This document shows, piece by piece, positions 60,235 to 64,000 of a DNA stretch of 64,000 nucleotides. The position numbers were made by a program, and so were the translations under genes. Each line of letters opens with the position of its first letter. Position 1 is the stretch's first letter. The stretch comes from Spirodela intermedia (taxonomy: Eukaryota > Streptophyta > Magnoliopsida > Alismatales > Araceae): assembly GCA_902729315.2 (NCBI GenBank), contig LR746274.1, forward strand, positions 3,561,037-3,625,036, written 5' to 3'. A model generated the notes under the pieces. That model was not told the DNA's origin, did not search any database, and saw only the letters and a program-made list of their open reading frames with translations.

Positions 60235-60725
60235 CTTCTTAAGCTCTATCATTAAATAGTATAGTAATAATCAACTTAAGTACATAAAGTTAGCTAAATT
60301 GATCAAAAGATAAAATATAATTAATTTTAACATGAGACTTTCATAAGTACTCTTTAATTTTTCATTAAGAGAATAGAAGTGAGATCCTCCACAATGCTCA
60401 AACATAATTTGAAATTTACTTCTAGATGCTTAATGAAATTCAGATGATATAGAGACCCTTTCTACCTCTCGTCTCTCTTTCTCCATCTGTCTTATCTAGT
60501 ACACGCCGAGGTACAGTACCTTTGTTCATTTTGTTCATACTCTTTTGTTAAGTACCTCCATTGTCAGAATCTACACAGCAAAAATCTGTACGGTCTCCAG
60601 AGATGCATAACATCCTCGTTGATCGTTCATCCCTTCCAGCAGCTAGTATGTATGGGATACAGATAAGTTTTCATTATCATAAGTTAATAATTAGTAAATA
60701 ATATAGTTTTTAATTGATTAACATA
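60235..60725 (-). repeat. Repeat R1, second copy, inverted
   Basis: This is the reverse complement of 56945-57445. The XRI1 exon-like portion lies at about 60530-60650. The part from 60458 rightwards also forms the outer left arm of the large inverted repeat. Confidence 0.75.
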
Positions 60726-63622
60726 AATTTTTAGGTAATTATGTGATTTTATACAATTTTTTATGATTTTTATAATCTTAATTTTGAGATAAATGAAGAA
60801 AAAGAAATAAAAATATAATAAAATGAGGGGGGACCTGTTGGCCAGTCGGGCCCGCAAGCGGGTCGGAAGTGTAGTGGAGGAGGAGCCGCGAGCAGCAGCT
60901 CGAGTGGCTAGAACCGATAGGGGCATGTGTGTGCCACTCCCCTTCCACGTCACCGGTGGTCAGCCGGCTGTGGGGCAAGGAGTGGTCGTACATGCAAGAG
61001 AAAATGACTTGATTGAAAATGTAATATTACTATATATTCGCCCGAAACTTCAACGCACAAGCGATGTGCGACTAAACTCACATCACACTTTCCTCGTAAA
61101 GGGTTTGATGATTTTAATACCTAAAATATCTTTTATTTATAAAAGAGATATACTATAATGATGTCATTTGATATGGGCATTAGAGTACTTATGTCAATCT
61201 CTCTTATGCAGGCGGACAACCGGCACAGGTTCGAATCCTCCTAGAGCCAAAACTCATATTTTTTATCTAATTATCACGACTTTCTTGTAGATCACCGATG
61301 AAAGATTAAACCGCCAGAATCAATGGATCATCGGCAAAAATCTTGTCAACGTAATTTGCGAAGTATTGTTACTGAAATTGCTAAACGATTCGCGATAAAA
61401 GGATTGTGAATCAATCGAGTAAAGCATCTCCGATTAATCGACGAACAAGCCGTCGTTGGGAAGAGGATGATCTGCCGAGAGACGAGTCGCCACCTCCTAA
61501 GAGTGTACCGAATGCGATGAAAAGCCTCCTCTTGCTGCGCGAACATGAAGATGAAGCTCCTTGACACGTGCCCCACCTCCATCTAGCTCCTCTTCGTTGG
61601 GTGACAGTTGCTAGAGAGCTGTAAAGTCGCTGTTTTTCTACTCCGCTAAGTGACAATTGTCGGAGACGATTTGACGACCCATTTCATTGATCTCTAGACT
61701 TCACAAGGAGATCTAGAGATTGCCCATGTTTGTAGAGTCGCCATAGCTGAAAAGGAGGCGCATGCTGCAATACAATCATGATGACCCTATTGAGATCATT
61801 TGCGTCGGCCCTTCTTTAGAGTTCTTAAATCCCAAGGTGGGTCAACGAGATGCGAAGTCGTCAGTCAGTCTCTAGGTGATGCTAATCTGTGAATATCTTA
61901 CCTCACAAAAAAGATGCCTTTTCGTGATCGTGTAGATCGGAGAAGAGGCAACGATGGGAGAAAATAAAACAAGAGAGGAGGAGCAGTGGGACACTGAATT
62001 ATTGGGTTCGTCTGCTTGCCGTCTCCTTCCAGTGAAGCTGACATACGCTCCTTCCATTAAATTCAGATGTCAGGATGACATCAACGTCCGGTGAACGCCA
62101 ATCGGGCAGAAATAGAGTTCTGCCCGACGATTCTTATGTAAACGATTACCGAAAATTTAATTGATCAAATTAAGATCTATAAAAGCCGAAAGAATCGTAA
62201 ATGAGTGAAGTATATCTTGGTAAATTTAAATCACACAAATTATCACTAAATGAAGTAGAAATTAAGTTGAAAGCAGGAAAATAGAGTTCCAACGTCGTGG
62301 TGGCGATGCGTTGGCGATACATCGGAATCCTAAGTATGCGGGAGGATTGTGGTGTAGTGTCCACGGCCTGGAAGGCTCTCCTTGGACAAGGACGACGTGG
62401 ACAATCTCTAGATCTCCTTGTGAAGTCTAGAGATCAATGAAATGGGTCATCGAATCCTCTCCGACGACTGTCACCCAGTGGAGCGAAAAAACGACGACTT
62501 TGCGGCTCTCCGATGACTGTCACCCGATGGAGAGGAGTTGGATGGAGGTGGGGCGCGTGTCAAGGAGCTTCATCCTCAGGTCCACGCAGCAAGAGGAGGC
62601 ACTTCATTGCATCTGGTACGCTCTCAGGAAGTGGCGACTCATCTGCCGACGGATCGCCCTCTTCCTGATGATGGCTTGTTTGTTGATTAATCGGAGATGC
62701 TTTACTCGATGGATTCGTGATCCTTTCATCGTGAATTGTTCAATAATTTTAATAACAATGCTCCAACAATTTTGATGGCTTAATCTTTCACTAGCGATCT
62801 GCAGGAAAGTCGTGATAATCAAATAAAAAATATGAGTTTTGGCTTTGGGAGGATTCGAAATCGTGCTAGTTGTCTACCTGAATGAGAGAGATTGACATAA
62901 GTACTCTAATGCTCATATCAAATGACATCATCATAGTATATCTTTTTTATAAATAAGGGATATTTTAGGTATTAAAATCATCGAACCCTTTCTGGGGAAG
63001 GTGTGACGGGTTTAGTCCCACATCGCTTGTGCGCCGAAGTTTCGGGTGAATATATAGTAAGTAATATTACATCTACAATCAAGTCCCTTTCTCCTACGTG
63101 TACGACCACTCCTTGCCCCACAACTGGCTGGCCACTGGTGACGTGGAAGGGGACTGGCCACCCGCTTGCGGGCCCGGCCGGCCGGCAGATCTCCCTCATT
63201 TTGTTCTTTTTTTTTCTTCATTTATCTCAAAAGTATGACTATAAAAAATAGATAAATTCATATAAAATCACATAATTCCCCAAAAATTCATGTTAATCAA
63301 CTAAAAACCACTTTTCACACTTTAACACAAATATAAGTCTATTTATCATGAGTCAAGGCTAAAACTATATTATTTACTAATTATTAACTCATGATAATGA
63401 AGACTTATCAGTATCTCATACATACTAGCTGCTAGAGGGGATTAACAATCAACGAGGATATTATGCATCTCCGGAGACTACAGATTTTGGCTGTGCAGAT
63501 TCTGATAGTGGAGGTACCGAACGGAAGAGTATGAACAAAATGAACGGAGGTACTGTACCTCGGCATGTACTAGATAAGATAGATGGAGAAAGAAAGACGA
63601 GAGGTAGAAAGGGGGAGAAGAA
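60458..63622. mobile_element. Large inverted-repeat (foldback) element carrying a gene fragment
   Basis: The left arm, about 60458-61728, and right arm, about 62398-63622, are reverse complements along their whole length with many mismatches and small gaps. They surround a 670-bp loop. Matching pairs include 61668-61726 with 62398-62456, 60950-61200 with 62880-63140, and 60720-60840 with 63180-63310. The loop holds a copy of XRI1 exons 3-4, and the outer arms hold exon 2-like sequence. There is no transposase frame. It could be a Mutator-like non-autonomous element or another foldback type; terminal duplications were not established. Confidence 0.75.
61735..62067 (+). pseudogene. Captured fragment of the XRI1-like gene (exons 3-4 with intron)
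   Basis: These 333 bp align without gaps to 58515-58847, from inside exon 3 through the intron to the last bases of exon 4. I count 15 differences. Each is C-to-T or G-to-A going from gene to copy. An exon 3 codon becomes a stop (CAG to TAG at 61744-61746), so the copy is not coding. Because the intron is retained, it was copied from DNA and not from spliced RNA. Confidence 0.92.
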
Positions 63623-63826
63623 GAAGGCCTTGATTATCGCACCTTCTAATTTTCTTTCTTCTTGTGCCTTTTTCTATGGAGAGTGAAAGTAATAAGTTTT
63701 ATGGAGATGAAAGTTTGGCCAGTACTGAAGAAATAAATAAGAGATATCATCTTCAGAGTAATGTAAAATGCTGGGAGCAGAAAATAAAAATGTACGTAAA
63801 ACTCCATCATAAACCCATTTCAAGCT
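63575..63826. repeat. Dispersed repeat, copy 2
   Basis: This is the direct counterpart of 53334-53640. Its left end overlaps the outer end of the right arm of the large inverted repeat. From 63827 to the window end I see nothing assignable. Confidence 0.6.
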
Positions 63827-64000
63827 AGCCCATCGACTCTAAGTCAATGGTCTCTGAAGGAGATCCCAACTTTCAGCATGCGTGAGATCCACCAGAATCG
63901 CATGGTTCCTCACACATCATTTTAGCATGTGCTCAGAACCCACCACCACCCAAAAGCCGGTGCTCCGAGGAGTTTCACAATAAGAATACAGAAAATCATC

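Noticed and set aside
61228-61250. A tRNA-like B box (GGTTCGAATCC) suggesting a tRNA or SINE
   Set aside because: The T stem does not pair well, no A box or cloverleaf is found, and it lies in an arm of the inverted repeat.

Overview
This is a stretch of flowering-plant nuclear DNA. Coding density is low and genes have many introns. The gene families are plant-typical: a long PPR protein with E motifs, a RABA2-type Rab GTPase, an ITPK4-like inositol phosphate kinase and an XRI1-like protein. GA/CT microsatellites sit beside several start codons, and degraded Ty1/copia, Ty3/gypsy and LINE pieces fill introns and intergenic space. The species cannot be named. A monocot outside the grasses is a weak guess.

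Layout. (1) 2.2-17.0 kb is gene-dense: an NTF2/SnoaL-like plastid-type protein (+), an intronless PPR gene (-, convergent with it), a DUF179/AlgH-like protein (-), a RABA2 small GTPase (-) and a cytochrome b5 (+, head-to-head with RABA2). (2) 17.2-23.5 kb is a decayed Ty1/copia element with recognisable gag, integrase, reverse transcriptase, RNase H and LTR remnants. (3) 25.6-37.1 kb is a nine-exon nucleoside hydrolase (URH-like). Its 5.6 kb fifth intron holds an antisense copia element, which itself contains a perfect 405-bp solo LTR with a 5-bp target duplication. (4) 42.2-52.6 kb is a twelve-exon ITPK4-like kinase in which two introns appear to use GC donors. (5) 53-64 kb is a repeat mosaic around an XRI1-like gene (58.15-59.13 kb).

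The most interesting part is the last one. I could join five exons of an XRI1-like gene in frame. It lies between inverted copies of a repeat whose ends carry sequence resembling one of its own exons. A few kb downstream, in the loop of a 1.2-kb-arm inverted repeat, is a 333-bp collinear copy of two of its exons plus the intron between them. By eye it differs at 15 positions, and in all 15 the copy has A or T where the gene has C or G. This is the pattern expected if a captured gene fragment has been heavily cytosine-methylated. The hairpin could be a source of small RNAs matching the gene; that is a hypothesis, not something the sequence proves.

Gene models were assembled by hand from splice signals, reading phase and remembered family sequences. 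For every multi-exon model the coding length is a multiple of three. The genes do not form an operon or an obvious pathway; URH (nucleoside salvage) and ITPK4 (inositol phosphates) are ordinary housekeeping-type loci.
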